A stretch of 64,000 nt of DNA from Isoetes taiwanensis (taxonomy: Eukaryota > Streptophyta > Lycopodiopsida > Isoetales > Isoetaceae). The stretch is taken from positions 3,469,069-3,533,068 of the forward strand of contig JAJEKV010000011.1 of NCBI GenBank assembly GCA_021234155.1, in the 5' to 3' direction. Made by a program: the position numbers and the translations under genes. The notes beneath the pieces were generated by a model. That model searched no databases. It was not told where the DNA came from and was given only the letters and a program-made list of their open reading frames with translations. Positions 46,040 to 57,167 of the stretch are shown one piece after another (within the stretch, counting starts at the first letter, position 1; every line of letters starts with the position of its first letter).

Positions 46040-48780
46040 TTACTTATAACAAAATAGCAATTTTTTGTGACAGTCTCATAGTCATTATAAAAAAAACCCT
46101 TTCTATCTCAAGAACTGGCCAAGTGGTGGATCTGTAGTCCATATTGATGTCCATCTTAACCCACTGGATGCCACGTGCTTTCTCGTTCAATATGCTCTTC
46201 TGTTTTTCAATGAAACATCTTCAATTCAGGCTTAGCTTATGGTACAATATATGTACTAAAAGCAGCCATAAGTTAAGTTACTAATGCTGGCTCCTGCAGA
46301 GTTATTTGGCTCCACAGTTGGAGCAACATCTTGGTGGGACGTGTTATGAGTTTGCATACATCCATTTTTCTTGAGCCTGATTTATCCTAAATCAGTCCTC
46401 AAAGCATGAGCGAACTCTATTGATGTAAACGGCTATCATACCTTGCAGCTAATCTCCTATAAACCGGAGTGGGTCTACGCAGCTACATGTCTCTTATTGC
46501 CAGGCGGAGACAGTATTCATCCTTAATATTAGCAACTATGTACCTTTCCCAGAACCTGGAATCATGTAGTATAAGCATTGTGCTTCACTTACTAAAGCAG
46601 AAAAATCAAATAAAAGGCAAATGGAAGAGTCGAGGATAAAATGCATTACCATAGTAGAACAAAAATTAGCTGGAAAGACCACCTTAAGGAAAGCCTCCTT
46701 ACAAACATCTATCTGCAAAAAAGTTGAAAAACTGACTTTGGGATAAAAAATCGAGATAAAAATCATAGATATACATAGCTTATTGCAGCAGCATAGTACA
46801 GCGTTGTCTTGGTCCAAAGGCTTACAAAATGAAAGATAAGAATTAGAGCTTTAGGCACCAAATTACTGCTGATCCAAAGGCCTCATACAATCAGGAGTCT
46901 ACATAGCCAATAACCTAGCACATCTATTACCCATTGGACACGTTTTTCTGAAACTTGGGGCAAAATTTTAAACTTTATTGCATCGTAGTTACTTCTGGAC
47001 CGATATTGACACAGAGTTTCCTCACAGACTGTTGTGGATACATATACATCCCAACCATTATGTCAGAAAGCATCTCTTGAGAAAATTAGATGATGGTTAT
47101 TGTTAATTGTCACAGCAGGTACTCCATGACACATAATGGACCTATCATGTCTGCAAAAGAATGTAAGCATATAATAGTAGAGAGCTTAGGGCATCCCTCT
47201 AAATGCCTTAGTCAATTGTTTTACCTGTTCCCCAATGATAAATATCTGCAGCAATATAACTGAAAACTCTTAACTGGTATTGATTTTCTCACTGATTCAA
47301 AGAAAATACATGGCCAAGAAAGAGTTGGCACTGATATAAATTGGGCCAAACCGGACATCCTAAACAAATAACAGTTTATTTATATCTTTTGCATAATCAG
47401 ATAAGATAACCTGAGTTTTAAAAGAAAAAAGATGCACATTGGCTTACTATATTTTCATAAGACTTACGTTGAAAAATGGCTGTGTTCTAATGTGTGATAT
47501 TACCTTATATTTCTTGCTGGAGCAGATTTCTAGGTGAAAGTTGGAAGAATAGATTGACCTACATGCGGAAAACAAAGATGAGAAAACAATCATCATATAT
47601 ATGATATCCACATGAGACAGAAGCCAAATGAAGTGCCAGAAGAAAACCCCTACCTCGTTCAAATAGGTGTCTATTTACAAAATTAGTTATTTATGAACTA
47701 ATTTACAACAAATACAGGAATAAGAAAACGATCATACATATATTATTTACCTTCCATCTCTTGATCAAGCTCTGCCTTTCAGAGCAACTCGGATATTGCA
47801 GAGATAAAAATCCAACTGATTCAAAAGCAAGTAAGAATAATGGGCAAAGCAACCAACAATCCGGGTAGAACAATGACAAAGTTTAAAAAATTCTCGGATT
47901 GCAAACCGTCATCTGAAAACAGGGGCTACATAGAGAAAAACGGTCCAACACAGAATGAAGCTACACAGGAAAAAATCCGTCCAATAGAGGCTACATAGGG
48001 AATGAAGCACCAACATTAAGAAAAACCTTTTCGTGCCTATTTTCGAATCTATTTTCATGCCCATAAGCAATATTTTCAGATCGTGGCCATGGCAGGGCCA
48101 GAGTTGGGTATACAGATTTGCAAACAAAACTCTTAATTCTAGAAGCTACTACATTGCAAAACCAGGGGTGTTAGGGTTGTACCTGGTCCAGGGATTCCTC
48201 CGAATAAAGAAATGTTCGATGCTTGTGGCACCCTGAAGAAAAAGATGTTCGATGCTTCCTACGATTCGCTCTATAAACACCACCGAGTCTTGCAAGCTTC
48301 CTTCCTCCCTGTCTTACTGTTGAAACAAATCAACAGTGGAAGAAAAACCAGCTATACAGCCGCTTCCATACGTCAAAAGTGATGGCATAGTCGGGTTTGC
48401 TCTCATAACCCTAGCTGCAAAACCGAATGGAAAGATTAGAATAAGTTAGACTGAGAACGAAAAAAACAACTGGAAAGCAGAATAAGACTTCTAGAGAAAG
48501 ATGCAAAAACATGGAGAGCAGAGCATTGCTACTGCACCATTGCTACTGCAGAGCCAGAAGGTCTGGCTGCAAAAAGCCATAGAAGATAGAGTTCCGGATT
48601 GAAGCTTGTGTGTCCGACCTCGGCATCGCTCAGCAAACTGCGAAAGGAAAAAACAGACGGATCAATCTAAATGGCTCCATAATGTTGCTCTTGCTACTGC
48701 CGTTTAAAAGAAAGAAATAGAACGTTAAAATAATAATACGTTCAAGGGAAGGTGAAGTGCCGGAAAACCAAGACATCGCC
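46040..48780. other. Helitron interior without recognised gene
   Basis: A plus-strand open stretch near 46107-46234 reads NWPSGGSVVHIDVHLNPLDA and could be another captured exon. Nothing else is recognised. Confidence 0.35.
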
Positions 48781-48814
48781 CGATTGCTGTGCTCTGCTTT
48801 GCGAACTCTGCCCG

Positions 48815-49019
48815 CCATGCTGCATTAACCTACGGGCACCGCCCACAACCAAGAGAGATAAAGTTGCTGCCTGAAAAATAAAGAGAAAAAAAAAATATGT
48901 TAGGAAGAAGAAGTTTGGCCGGAAAAAAAAAATTTTGCCGGAAAAAGCGTTACATCCGGCGGCCGGAAAGGGGACACCGGCGTGAGAGAGAAAGGGCAAA
49001 AACTTTTTAAGTAAGTAGA
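48815..49019 (-). repeat. Conserved Helitron 5' region (copy 2)
   Basis: About 200 bp homologous to 53800-53993, including CACGCCGGTGTCCCCTTTCC, repeated TTTTTCCGGC words and GGGCGGTGCCCGT. The terminal 75 bp or so are identical between the two copies. Confidence 0.9.
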
Positions 49020-51400
49020 CTAGTAAACGTGTGCCCGGCGTTGCCGGGCTAATTTCCCAATGATTGCCAGTCCCAATCTTCTAAAATGAATAGCTAAAGC
49101 ATCATGGCCTTCTAAAACATGGAAACTCCTCCAACAAACTTACACCTGCTTTCTTTGATCCTGCATTATTTATCTCTCTTACAGCAGTTCAGAGATTTCA
49201 ATGGATGTAGCAAAGTTGTTTGCACTGGCCATTAGCAGGATGAAAGCTTTCAAAACGGAATTGTTTTGTTAGTGAAAAGGGTGCATTTACATATGCCTTG
49301 TAGTGTGAAGGCTTGAAACCCTTCTTACTTGTCATTAAAATACAAAACTCGCATATGGACAGTTTATCTCGACACAGAACTTCCAAGCCACAAAATATAG
49401 CTATAAATTTGGCTTACGGGATTGGGACTGGCAAATAGACTAACAATGCAACATATAGTGCTTCAGAATGAAATAGGGAAAACACAATAAAAGGTATGAA
49501 ATGGCCTCGATCTCAATTTCAAAAAATCTCCACATCCAAAAGATGAACAAACTTAAAGATGAACAAACTATATATATATCGGATATAGGCTGCAAAATGG
49601 GGAAGAAAGCTTACACAAAAATTGGCTATCTAGATAGCTTGCCTTCACTATAAGACAACATGCCTTTGTTCTCTTTGCTGCTGAGAACAAGCGGCCGGAT
49701 GAAAGGTGGCAAGGAGAAACAAAATGATCTCCAAACTATTATTACCAAGAAGTGCTCTTGCCGGACACGTTATATTTGTAATCACATCAATATTGATCTT
49801 GTCAATAATGAAATAAAATGAGTTCCTAGATATGCTAAAATTATATGACATCAAATATGAAGCTACAAATGCTACAACAAGTATCACATGACTTAGATGT
49901 GATGGTTATAAGAACATTTGAGTCTTGAGCTATTGGCCTCCAAAATACTATTATGTGTGTAAAGAGTTACGCTTAATAATGTTCATAACAATAGAAATGA
50001 CGTATGGTATGTTAAGTGTTGTTATGCAGCAAGGTTTTCGGTCCTTATCCCATAATGGAAGCTTCCATCCATCCATTTAAATATAGTAAATAGTTCAGAT
50101 TTAGCACCACCAAGAACGGTTGGGCAAAGTCAAGGGCCCAAAGGATGTCTGTTACATACAATAGCATGTGAGAATTATAGAAGCTAAGGCTTCTCTTAAT
50201 AGGTGACATATTGAAACATAAGAAAATTATTACCTACATAGCCTCGTCAAATGCCGCGAGCCCAATCACACCATGTTCTTGTTGTTTAAAAGGAAGACCG
50301 CCATAATGCTATGGCAATGAGAGTACATCTCAAGGTCTTTGAACTTTTGAACAATTAGCTGAAAAACATCTCTTGTGATACCATATAGTGTTTATAGTAG
50401 TACAAAGAGAATGGCATATTAAGAGAATCCATCCCGAAACAACAATACCTTCAACATTTTTAAGCTTTAACACATGCGACTGTAGCAAAAGCGTTTGCTT
50501 CAATGGTGTCCTCTTTATTACTTTACATGCTAGGTGCACTAAGCGGCAAAGTAGAAGCCTCAAGAGAAAGAAAAGAGAAAGAGATCATTGTTTAAAGTTA
50601 GAAGAGATCGTTAAAAACAATGAAGGTTACCGGGAATGTTCTCTCATGGAGTGCACTTATAGCCCATGGCCAAAAGGATCCTTTAAAAGTAGGTCTGCCA
50701 AGCTTTAAGCTTTTATATTAGCATAATGGTAACCTAATGCATTTGGAAGCTTGACTCAATATAGCGGTCAAAAAAGTTCATCAACTCAACAGCGGCTTGG
50801 ATATTCAAAGCTTAAGTGCACTGAAGCTTCTGGCGTCGAGAATATGGCAACCATAGACAAATACATTATGCTTTTTTTTCATGAACCTAGAATTGTTAAC
50901 GAACGTACAAATCAATTGTCTCAAATAAAATGTCCGCATTCTTTAAAAGGATCTTTGGTAATTTTCAGAAAGGTGATGCTTTCGGAACTTATGGAAGCCG
51001 GTAATTTCGAGAAAGGTGATGCTCATCCTATAACAAATGCATTGAAAATTTTACGAAGCTTGCACGCACATACCGGACTATAGTTGCGGTCTCGAGAATT
51101 TGGATACTTAGTTAGGATGGAAAGAAGGTGTTGAATGTTAGTAATGGTGTTCTTTGTTATGCAAAAGAATTGATTCATCGGTTTGCGACCACATCATTTG
51201 TAGCAAAGCATTTGTAGTTGTACACTGGGTCGCCTTGTAGCGGCATTTGTAGCCGTCAAAACTTATGCACTTGGATTGTTTGTTTAGCGCCAGAGATAGG
51301 AATAGAAAAAATCAAATGGTCCCCGCTTTGCTATGCATAAATCTTCTAGATGCTTTGCAACTGTTAGAAGAAGGGCACGTAAACATTTCTTACCTTAACC

Positions 51401-51525
51401 CAACAAAACGGAAATGGTGTTCTGAGGTTACAAAATCACGCATTTGCATGGCGGATAAAGATCCAACAAACGGAAATGGTGTTAGGGTTATAAAATCACG
51501 CATTTGCATGGGCGGATAGAGTTGT
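51401..51525. repeat. 62-bp tandem duplication in the Helitron
   Basis: CAACAAA(A)CGGAAATGGTGTT followed by AAAATCACGCATTTGCATG and GCGGATA occurs twice, starting at about 51401 and 51464. Confidence 0.85.
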
Positions 51526-51831
51526 AACTTCATTAGGGGCCGCAGCACAGTTAACCCCGAGGAAAGAAAGAAAAGATTATACCTTAATCCTCGCTTCACC
51601 GATTCCTATTCTTCGGTGACTCCTATGCTTCAACAACTGTCGACACTAAGATTTAGAGTTGGAGAAGATTGTAAATCGAGTTTTAACTTTTGTTAAGGCC
51701 CATAGCTTGAAGCTTGCTAACGTTTCACTCTACATGTTAGGTGCACGTGGCTTTCCAAGTGTAGAAAGTACTTAGGATCTAGTAGCGAAAGTAGCAGATC
51801 ATCGTTGGGGCGAGCTTCATTAGGATATTTT

Positions 51832-52023
51832 CTATCTCCGGGAGTTAAGAAATACCATTCCTTTTCTCCTAAATAGGCCGGCGTCCCGGAAGATCCGGGG
51901 ATCGTGCTTGTAAAGATCTATTTGGGCTATCACATTTGGCCCAAAATTAGTGTCGGATCTTTTGCCGGATAATGCACTACCCGGTTCTTCATCGGTTAGA
52001 TGAAATTTGAACCCTGGCGGCAT
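51832..52023 (-). pseudogene. NAC-domain transcription factor fragment
   Basis: The 63-codon minus-strand frame reads MPPGFKFHLTDEE, then [14 protein letters not shown] and GMVFLNSRR. These match NAC subdomains A to C: the LPPGFRFHPTDEEL start, the IAEIDLYK block and the WYFFSPRD-type block. The segment between A and B (GSALSGKRSDTNFG) is diverged and a stop ends it before subdomain D. NAC proteins are plant DNA-binding transcription factors. The fragment corresponds to the usual first exon and lies inside a Helitron, so capture is the likely origin. It is unlikely to bind DNA. Confidence 0.75.
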
Positions 52024-52029
52024 CTTTCT

Positions 52030-53790
52030 AGCTGCTTCCGGAATTAGCTTATAAACCCCTCTTTATTTATTTTACTCTTCTTTTTATTAGTATCTAGAAA
52101 GCACACATTTCTATTATCTCACCGAGTTTTAACAGAAACTCCCGAGTTTTAATTAGATTGTACCTTGCTCTTTGCTCCACCGATTCCTATTCTTCAAGCG
52201 ACTCCTCGAAGCTTCAAGAACGCAAATAGAAAGCAAAAATACTAAAAATTCAAGTGCACCCGACCCTTCTTTGCGGATCTTGAAATTACAAATAATGAAA
52301 CAAATAACTTCAAATATTCTAATGCACGGTAAAGAAAGAGCATATACGACTGCAATATAGCATCAACCAACACTCACTCGATGATTGATATAAAAGACCG
52401 AGAATATAAATGTTACCTCTACCAAGTTGCATAGTTATTGTGTCATGTGGTCTTGAAAGCTTGCTCTAACTCACTTCGAGAAATATGCGTGACATAAGAG
52501 TAGGCTATCTAGCTCTCCAACCGCCTCTAGCGTTTTGTAATGAATGGAGGAGTAATAACATCGTGAGGGTGTGATAACAAGTAGTGAAGATCGAGGAGGC
52601 CCATTTTTCTTTGGCGAAGCTTAAATCTGGAAAATCGATGCTACACTCTTGCAAGAAAATGACCTATTGGAGCACATGGCAAAAATAATGCTGGGTTGAT
52701 GTATGCGTACTCCACGGCTCCACCATAGAAGAATGCGGAAGAACATTACAGCAATATTAAAAGTCTTTTTTATAGCAGGTCAATGCAATATTTTTAGAGA
52801 AATAGCTACCATATAGCCTATTAGGGACAATGAATCATTTATCAAAGCGTTGGCACATCCCGGACTACTAAGTGCGAGAAAATCGAAATGCCTGTAAATC
52901 CACCACAACAAAACCGGGGCCAAAACTTAGAAATTAAAGCTTGAAGCAAGGCTACCATTTAGATGGAGCTATTTTGAAATAGGAGCTTCATAGCTCTATA
53001 TCTACCATCCATATTTTCTTCGTAGCGGGCCGAAATGGCGGTCCCTCGGCTTTGTTTTGCGAGATTAAACATGGCAATCTGAACTTGCATGCTTAGAAAG
53101 AGGTGCGCCTAAAATGAAATCGATGCATCGAAATGAATTGCGACTTAGGAATTATCAAAATTTTTACCTTGTGCCCTTCAACATAAATAACCACGAGCGA
53201 TAAATATTTAAACATGCTTGCTCAAGAGAGAAAAAGGAATAGGAATTCCGTTGATTGCAATGCCATACCAAAGATGAGTTTAAGAAGTACTCAAGAAGAA
53301 ACCCTAGACTTGTAGAAGCACCTATTTTTTTTAGCTCGGGAATCTTCAAAACCTTGGCAACAAAGGCACAAATCAAAATCATTAAAGAAGGATCGACTTT
53401 AAAAATGGGCGAAGCATTCAAATTGACAATATACCCACATTCCATGATTTTGATTGCTTTTCCCGCTTTCGGTATCACTTGCCGGTCTCCTCGTCATCAA
53501 ATCGGCTCTTCACGCATCAATGCGGTTTCTTCTCACGATTCATTCAATAATCGATTTCTTTCCCGTTGATCTTGAGAACCAAGTCACGCTAAAGCGCCCG
53601 CTTTCAAGGTCAAATATCTTTGCGGGGTGCTTGCAACCACCTTTTCGCTTAAGCACAATGAGGAAAAAGGAAAAAAAAAATTACATGGCCAAAATGCAAG
53701 AAGAAAGGGGAACAGAAGAACGTGTTTGGCTACACGAAATCATTCTCGTCCCTAGAATCGTCTCTGCAAAATGATCCGATGCCGTTTCCT
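52030..53790. other. Helitron interior without recognised gene
   Basis: CACCGATTCCTATTCTTC followed by GACTCCT occurs at 51597 and 52177, a short internal repeat. The frames at 53164-53569 on both strands have no recognised motif. Confidence 0.35.
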
Positions 53791-53993
53791 AAGTTAGCCT
53801 ATCCGACGGGCACCGCCCACACCCAAGAGAGAGAAAGTCGCTGCCGGAAAAATGAAGAGAAGAAAAAAAATTGTTGGAAGAAGCGTTTTGGCCGGAAAAA
53901 AGCGTTTTTCGCCGGAAAAAGCGTTACATCCGGCGGCCGGAAAGGGGACACCGGCGTGAGAGAGAAAGGGCAAAAACTTTTTAAGTAAGTAGA

Positions 53994-54596
53994 TTTTTGC
54001 ACGTCATGTTTGTCTTCAAACAATCAGTCACATCAGCAACATATCCTACTAATAAGCAGGAAAACATCATTATCCAAACATGGCACTCACGGCCTGGTAT
54101 ATTCATCTTTTGCCTACCCAGCTTACAGTCTTTTGTCTGCAATTCATCCTGATCTAAAACATTTTAATATGCTTGATCACAAAAACATCATGCAAGAATC
54201 TTGGTAAAACTGCTAAGAAAACTAGTGATTTTCCAAATAAAATTTGCCAATGATTCATGTTTTGGGATGAGATCGCATTGAGCATGATGAAAGAATGCCC
54301 CCCTAATATATAAGCTGGCACCTTTCAGTCATGCTTTTCTTCTCGTTAGAGCTTCTATTTAATGCATCTCCCTCCTGTCATAATAACAGCACCATATAGG
54401 ACTTTTGGCAAGCCAATATGCAACAGCCAGCAAGTAAGCTCGCATATTTCCAGCTCATTCAAAAAACCATAATTAATGGACATAGTCACAGTAAAAAGCT
54501 TCAGGTGCTTGAAGAGCCAGTTGATTGATATTGATAGCTTAAATATGCCTCAAAAAAATTCATTCCCTTGAGGTTCAACTGTCCTGGTTGTTACTC
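53994..54596. other. No gene recognised
   Basis: The stretch between the outer Helitron border and the last exon of the RNase H2C gene shows no supported feature beyond being its likely 3' flank. Confidence 0.45.
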
Positions 54597-55566
54597 TCAA
54601 TTGTCTTTCCGCTTCTTTCCCTTTTCTGTACCATACGTCAAAAAGCATCATGCACAGAAAAATAAAAGGAAATGACATTTTGGTAGTGCAGTTTTAAGAC
54701 AGCTACAAAAGCAAAATATTAGACAAACCGTATGATTTAAACTCTATTTACACAAATATTAAATGAGAAGTTGCTACAAACTGACTCATTATCCAAGTAA
54801 AAGGATCTTTTTCCCACATCATAATTCTACAAAAACCTACTAGCGTGACTAGGATATTTACCAGCTGTTATAGCTTGTTCTTGCAGCATTGCGTCAACTT
54901 CGTTTACAGACAGTGGGCCATGAATCTATATTTGCACACATGATCCTTATGATAAGAAAAATGTTGCAAAGGACCAGGTAAAAAAACGAAAATACACTTA
55001 CTGCAGAAGAAATAGACAGCCACTCAAGGCAACGCCGAACAGAATCTGCTGAAGACGGGGCAGTATCATGGTTCCAATATGTTATATCCTTGAATAACCC
55101 TTGCGTATTCCATACATCATACTGATCCTCTTTCGAATCTGAGTTTCGTTTCATGTCCTTCTCGAGGACAAATCCTAAATGAAGAACAAAACAATAAAAA
55201 AATGACTAAGATCGAATCTGAATAATGTCAATATAATACCAAGTTCCCAAATACCAGTAAAGTGTTGGGGAAACTCGGAAGTACAGCCCAAGAGCTTTCT
55301 TCCTCTAAAAGCAGCCGTTTTTACCATAACCCCATCCGCATCAAGATCTGATGTAGAAATGGTCAAAATGGCTGCCGGAAAAAGGGGAGCAAATAGAAAC
55401 AGATACCTGTATTTCTGGGTTGAAAAAATGAAGAGATAGGAGCTGGTCCGTTGTGAGTGATGCAGCAAGGCAAGAGGTGCATGGTAGGACTGCAGCCGGA
55501 GTTAGAACTTAAACGTACCTCTCCAACAGAGTCCGACGGAAAAGCCTGCTCCATCTCTAGCGCCAA
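54597..55566 (-). CDS. RNASEH2C: Ribonuclease H2 subunit C, five exons, 172 aa
   Basis: Exons 55566-55407, 55347-55255, 55174-55002, 54925-54862 and 54625-54597 join through GT/AG introns with compatible phases (1, 1, 0, 1) into 172 codons. The product has MHLLPCCITHNGPAPISSFF near the N terminus, then GVMVKTAAFRGRKLLGCTSE and TGFVLEKD, then FKDITYWNHDTAPSSADSVR and WLSISSA. The LLPC..NGPAP..FF, FRGRxLxG and TYWNHD blocks are hallmarks of RNase H2C. The subunit is a non-catalytic part of the nuclear RNase H2 trimer that removes ribonucleotides from DNA and cuts RNA-DNA hybrids. The last exon is only 29 nt and adds a basic tail, KGKKRKDN, a possible nuclear signal. A CAG alternative acceptor 24 nt upstream would add eight residues to exon 2. 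Confidence 0.88.
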
Positions 55567-55784
55567 AATCTCGAACCTTCGAAAGTGCCCTAATATTTGA
55601 ATATTTTGTTTGATGGGTCTAAAAATAGCTTCTTCATATTCCGAAGGCTAAAACCATGCCATAGGCTTGGGCCATGTTTCCTCTCTAACGCTAGGTTAGC
55701 GTTACACTACACAATGCTACAAAGAGCATGACTTGCATGCTGCAGCCACACTTCTTCTTCTCCCCCTTCTGCCATCATTTGAGT
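55567..55784. promoter_or_regulatory. Shared divergent promoter region
   Basis: Only about 218 bp separate the start codons of RNase H2C and the aspartic protease, so their promoters and 5' leaders must share it. It holds a weak TATA-like CTAAAAATAG near 55619 and a TAACGCTAGGTTAGCGTTA inverted repeat near 55686-55704. No experimental promoter evidence can be read from sequence. Confidence 0.5.
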
Positions 55785-57167
55785 ATGAAGGTACTCAATA
55801 TACTCTCCATCCTGCTCTTTCTGTTCCTAATTGAGGCTGCATATCATCCTTCAAAGGTGGACGTCGCAATACATGCCAATAGGACTCCCATCAAGGACAT
55901 ATCATGGATGCAAGGCCACCATGTCATTTCTATTCCTGTCATCCATCGTCGCTCGCTCGTTGGATTCAATGCAAAAAACTTGAGTTCTCAGTTGCTTCTT
56001 AAAGATCTTTTAGATCGGGATGAATCACGAATTCAATTCATGTGGAACCAAATCAAATCTGCAACACATGTTGGAGAAAGGAATCGAAGGCTGATTGATG
56101 CCCCTGTGTCTTCAGGGTTGAGCATGGGTACTGGGGAATATCTTGTACGCCTAGGAGTTGGCACACCTACAAAGATGTATTATTTGGAAATTGATACTGG
56201 AAGTGATGTGTCATGGATCCAATGTAGTCCATGCAAAAATTGCTACAGGCAAGCAGATCCCATCTTTAATCCACAAAGCTCTTCATCATATATGCCAGTA
56301 TATTGTGGCTCTACCCTATGTAATTCGTTGGGAAATGGTGGATGCCAAGGGTCATATTGCGAATATCAGTTAGCTTATAGCGATCAATCATCATCTAGTG
56401 GAGATTTTGCAACAGAAACATTTTCATTGAATGGGGTTGCATTACGCAATGTAGCTTTTGGATGTGGGCACTCAAACTCAGGGTTGTTTTTAGGACAGGC
56501 AGGATTGCTTGGTTTGGGAGGAGGGAGACTTTCATTCTCTACACAAATGGGAGCCTATTTTGGAAGCGTATTTTCTTATTGCCTTGTAAATCGTGACAAT
56601 TCTATGCAATCCTCTTCCCCTCTCGTATTCGGACCTAATGCCATTCCTTCTGAATCAGGTTACACAATACTTCAAAGGCACCCATCTATCGACACTTTCT
56701 ATTATGGAATATTAATAGGTATTAGTGTTGGAGGCTCTATGATTCCCGTACCTTCATATGTTTATCAAATGCAACCAAATGGGACAGGTGGTCTAGTAAT
56801 TGACTCTGGCACCTCTGTAAGTAGGCTAGTATCTAGTGCATATTTTACATTTCGAAATGCGTTTAGAGCCCAAGCTAGAAATCTACCTTCTGCACCTGCT
56901 GCCTACTTATTAGATACTTGTTATAATTTTGCCGGAATGCAGTCTGTTCAAGTGCCATCAGTAGTGTTGCATTTCCAGAATGGAGTCGATATGGCCCTTC
57001 CTGGCAACAATATTGTCATTCCGGTTGACAATTCTGCTAGATTTTGTCTTGCATTCGCCTCCTCCAACTTGCCTCTCTCCATCCTCGGTAACATCCAGCA
57101 ACAAACATTTCGTATTGGCTTTGATACTCAGAGGACTTTAATTTCTATTGCACCTCAACATTGTTAA
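55785..57167 (+). CDS. Nepenthesin/ASPG-type aspartic protease (A1B), single exon, 460 aa
   Basis: The frame opens at 55728 but the ATG at 55785 gives a clean signal peptide (MKVLNILSILLFLFLIEAAY), so I prefer it. Counting from there, the first catalytic motif DTGSDVSWIQC has Asp137 and the second, VIDSGTSVSRL, has Asp340. The cysteine-rich nepenthesin insert (CSPCKNCYRQADP, then CGSTLC, GGCQGSYCEYQLAYSD) lies between. FGCGHSNSGLF, GLLGLGGGRLSFSTQM, FSYCLVNRD, DTCYNF and LSILGNIQQQTFRIGFD follow in family order, and the last Cys ends the protein. It is predicted to be a secreted or apoplastic endopeptidase, closest in pattern to Arabidopsis ASPG1 (drought and guard-cell function there). Length is normal and no break is visible. 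It diverges from RNase H2C. Confidence 0.95.
   Translation: MKVLNILSILLFLFLIEAAYHPSKVDVAIHANRTPIKDISWMQGHHVISIPVIHRRSLVGFNAKNLSSQLLLKDLLDRDESRIQFMWNQIKSATHVGERNRRLIDAPVSSGLSMGTGEYLVRLGVGTPTKMYYLEIDTGSDVSWIQCSPCKNCYRQADPIFNPQSSSSYMPVYCGSTLCNSLGNGGCQGSYCEYQLAYSDQSSSSGDFATETFSLNGVALRNVAFGCGHSNSGLFLGQAGLLGLGGGRLSFSTQMGAYFGSVFSYCLVNRDNSMQSSSPLVFGPNAIPSESGYTILQRHPSIDTFYYGILIGISVGGSMIPVPSYVYQMQPNGTGGLVIDSGTSVSRLVSSAYFTFRNAFRAQARNLPSAPAAYLLDTCYNFAGMQSVQVPSVVLHFQNGVDMALPGNNIVIPVDNSARFCLAFASSNLPLSILGNIQQQTFRIGFDTQRTLISIAPQHC

Larger units (their letters stand above)
43635..49019 (-). mobile_element. Non-autonomous Helitron carrying an AFG1-like gene fragment
   Basis: Minus strand, 5,385 bp. The 5' end is TCTACTTACTTAAAAAG at 49019; the first about 190 bp are nearly identical to the next Helitron's start. 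The 3' end is a GCCCGGC-AAC-GCCGGGC hairpin (43664-43648), spacer ACACGTTTA and CTAG at 43638-43635. The next base is the T of the third Helitron's TC. No Rep/helicase ORF. It contains an AFG1-like ATPase fragment in opposite orientation, a typical Helitron gene capture. Confidence 0.85.
49020..53993 (-). mobile_element. Non-autonomous Helitron carrying a NAC-domain fragment
   Basis: Minus strand, 4,974 bp. The 5' end is TCTACTTACTTAAAAAG at 53993, preceded on the minus strand by A, as required for A^T insertion. The 3' end is hairpin GCCCGGC-AAC-GCCGGGC, spacer ACACGTTTA and CTAG at 49023-49020, immediately followed by the TC of the neighbouring Helitron. No Rep/helicase is encoded. It carries a NAC exon fragment in the same orientation. 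Confidence 0.85.

Noticed and set aside
43490-49019. Helitron Rep/helicase gene
   Set aside because: No HUH or helicase motif was found in any frame of the array; the elements are non-autonomous.
51265-51599. Open frames around the 62-bp duplication
   Set aside because: They repeat the same short peptide because of the tandem duplication and show no known domain.
55728-55784. Upstream ATG adding 19 residues to the aspartic protease
   Set aside because: Starting at 55785 places a typical signal peptide at the N terminus; the upstream start would bury it.
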